A stretch of 64,000 bases of DNA from an uncultured Acetobacteroides sp. (lineage in GTDB: Bacteria > Bacteroidota > Bacteroidia > Bacteroidales > ZOR0009), in the NCBI RefSeq assembly GCF_963678165.1, contig NZ_OY782755.1:1116001-1180000 (forward strand), written 5' to 3'. The position numbers and the translations under genes are program-made. The notes beneath the pieces were generated by a model. That model did not search any database and was not told where the DNA came from. It saw only the letters and a program-made list of their open reading frames with translations. Shown here piece after piece: positions 63,745-64,000 of the stretch (position 1 is the stretch's first letter; each line of letters opens with the position of its first letter).

Positions 63745-64000
63745 ATGGATTTCGATAAAATCGCAAAAACGATCAAGGTAAAGGCTAAACGCGCATGGGC
63801 AAATGTTTATAGCCGCCAGCTGATTATAGCATTCGGGTTACTGATTCTGCTGTGGCTGGTTATGTCGCTTTTCTTGAACATTATTACCCAGCATGGGATG
63901 TCGCAGCCTGTTCCCGAGTTTAGGGGCATGATGATTGACGATGCCATTACTAAGGCTGATGATTCGAACTTGGAGATTCAGATTGCCGATTCGATCTACA
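63745..64000 (+). CDS. PASTA-domain membrane protein, 5' part (runs off the window)
   Basis: 85 codons are visible. MDFDKIAKTIKVKAKRAWAN, then a membrane helix (LIIAFGLLILLWLVMSLFLN, about residues 26-46), then QPVPEFRGMMIDDAITKADD, the start of a PASTA domain (VPxxxGMxxxxA pattern). Single-pass proteins with PASTA repeats are frequent in Bacteroidota and are thought to bind peptidoglycan fragments or beta-lactam-like ligands. No kinase domain is visible before the helix. The rest is outside the window. Confidence 0.85.
   Translation, partial: MDFDKIAKTIKVKAKRAWANVYSRQLIIAFGLLILLWLVMSLFLNIITQHGMSQPVPEFRGMMIDDAITKADDSNLEIQIADSIY

Overview
The window comes from a Bacteroidota chromosome, probably order Bacteroidales or a close relative. 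The signs are: gldE and gldD gliding/type IX secretion genes; promoters of the Bacteroidota type (TTTG, 19-20 nt, TAnnTTTG) ahead of rpsL, purL, gldE and sodB; few Shine-Dalgarno sites; the 30-codon bS22/mS38-like gene beside HU; a split transketolase; and a bacterial geranylgeranylglyceryl-phosphate synthase family gene. I see no rRNA, tRNA, CRISPR or prophage.

Layout. 1-3.1 kb: a small HTH protein, then an overlapping sigma-54 response regulator / NtrY-like kinase pair. 3.2-7.5 kb: a divergent EF-G paralogue and an AspT/YidE-type permease. 8.0-25.8 kb: an unbroken translation cluster (rpsL, rpsG, fusA, then the S10, spc and alpha gene blocks with secY, map, infA, rpmJ, rpoA, rplQ), all on +, without tuf. 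25.9-27.2 kb: enolase. 27.5-36.7 kb: an accessory zone with a C69 dipeptidase, a papain-like lipoprotein, a TlpA-type thioredoxin, a DUF6261-like protein, a chagasin-like inhibitor, a FAD oxidoreductase, a RAYT-type transposase and a Yip1 protein, separated by repeat-rich spacers. 36.8-49.4 kb: purL, a small lipoprotein, a LysE exporter, RNase G, a bS22-like microprotein, HU, mutY, ssb, gldE, gldD, a phosphopantetheinyl transferase and a GGGP synthase. 50.1-64 kb: a PafA-like phosphatase that has lost nearly all its catalytic residues, ychF, split transketolase, an ECF sigma / anti-sigma-like / Spy-like operon, folE and queD, Fe-type SOD, a nitroreductase, a four-module flavin/iron-sulfur oxidoreductase and the start of a PASTA protein.

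The most unusual signal lies between genes. Four spacers hold tandem arrays with repeat periods of 41-43 bp (5.56, 33.1, 57.8 and 63.1 kb) and a fifth, nine-unit array sits at 49.4 kb. The sequences are unrelated from locus to locus, yet the period is almost constant (42 bp is four turns of B-DNA), and in four of the five each unit carries a short hairpin. A second group of hairpins, many with a 3-nt loop and with stems that change in a paired way, surrounds the RAYT transposase gene at 35 kb (as a 256-bp direct duplication) and a cluster at 49.8-50.1 kb. A 203-bp MITE-like palindrome with 10-bp perfect ends lies at 32.7 kb. Together these suggest that hairpin-forming DNA is propagated or selected at many intergenic sites in this genome.
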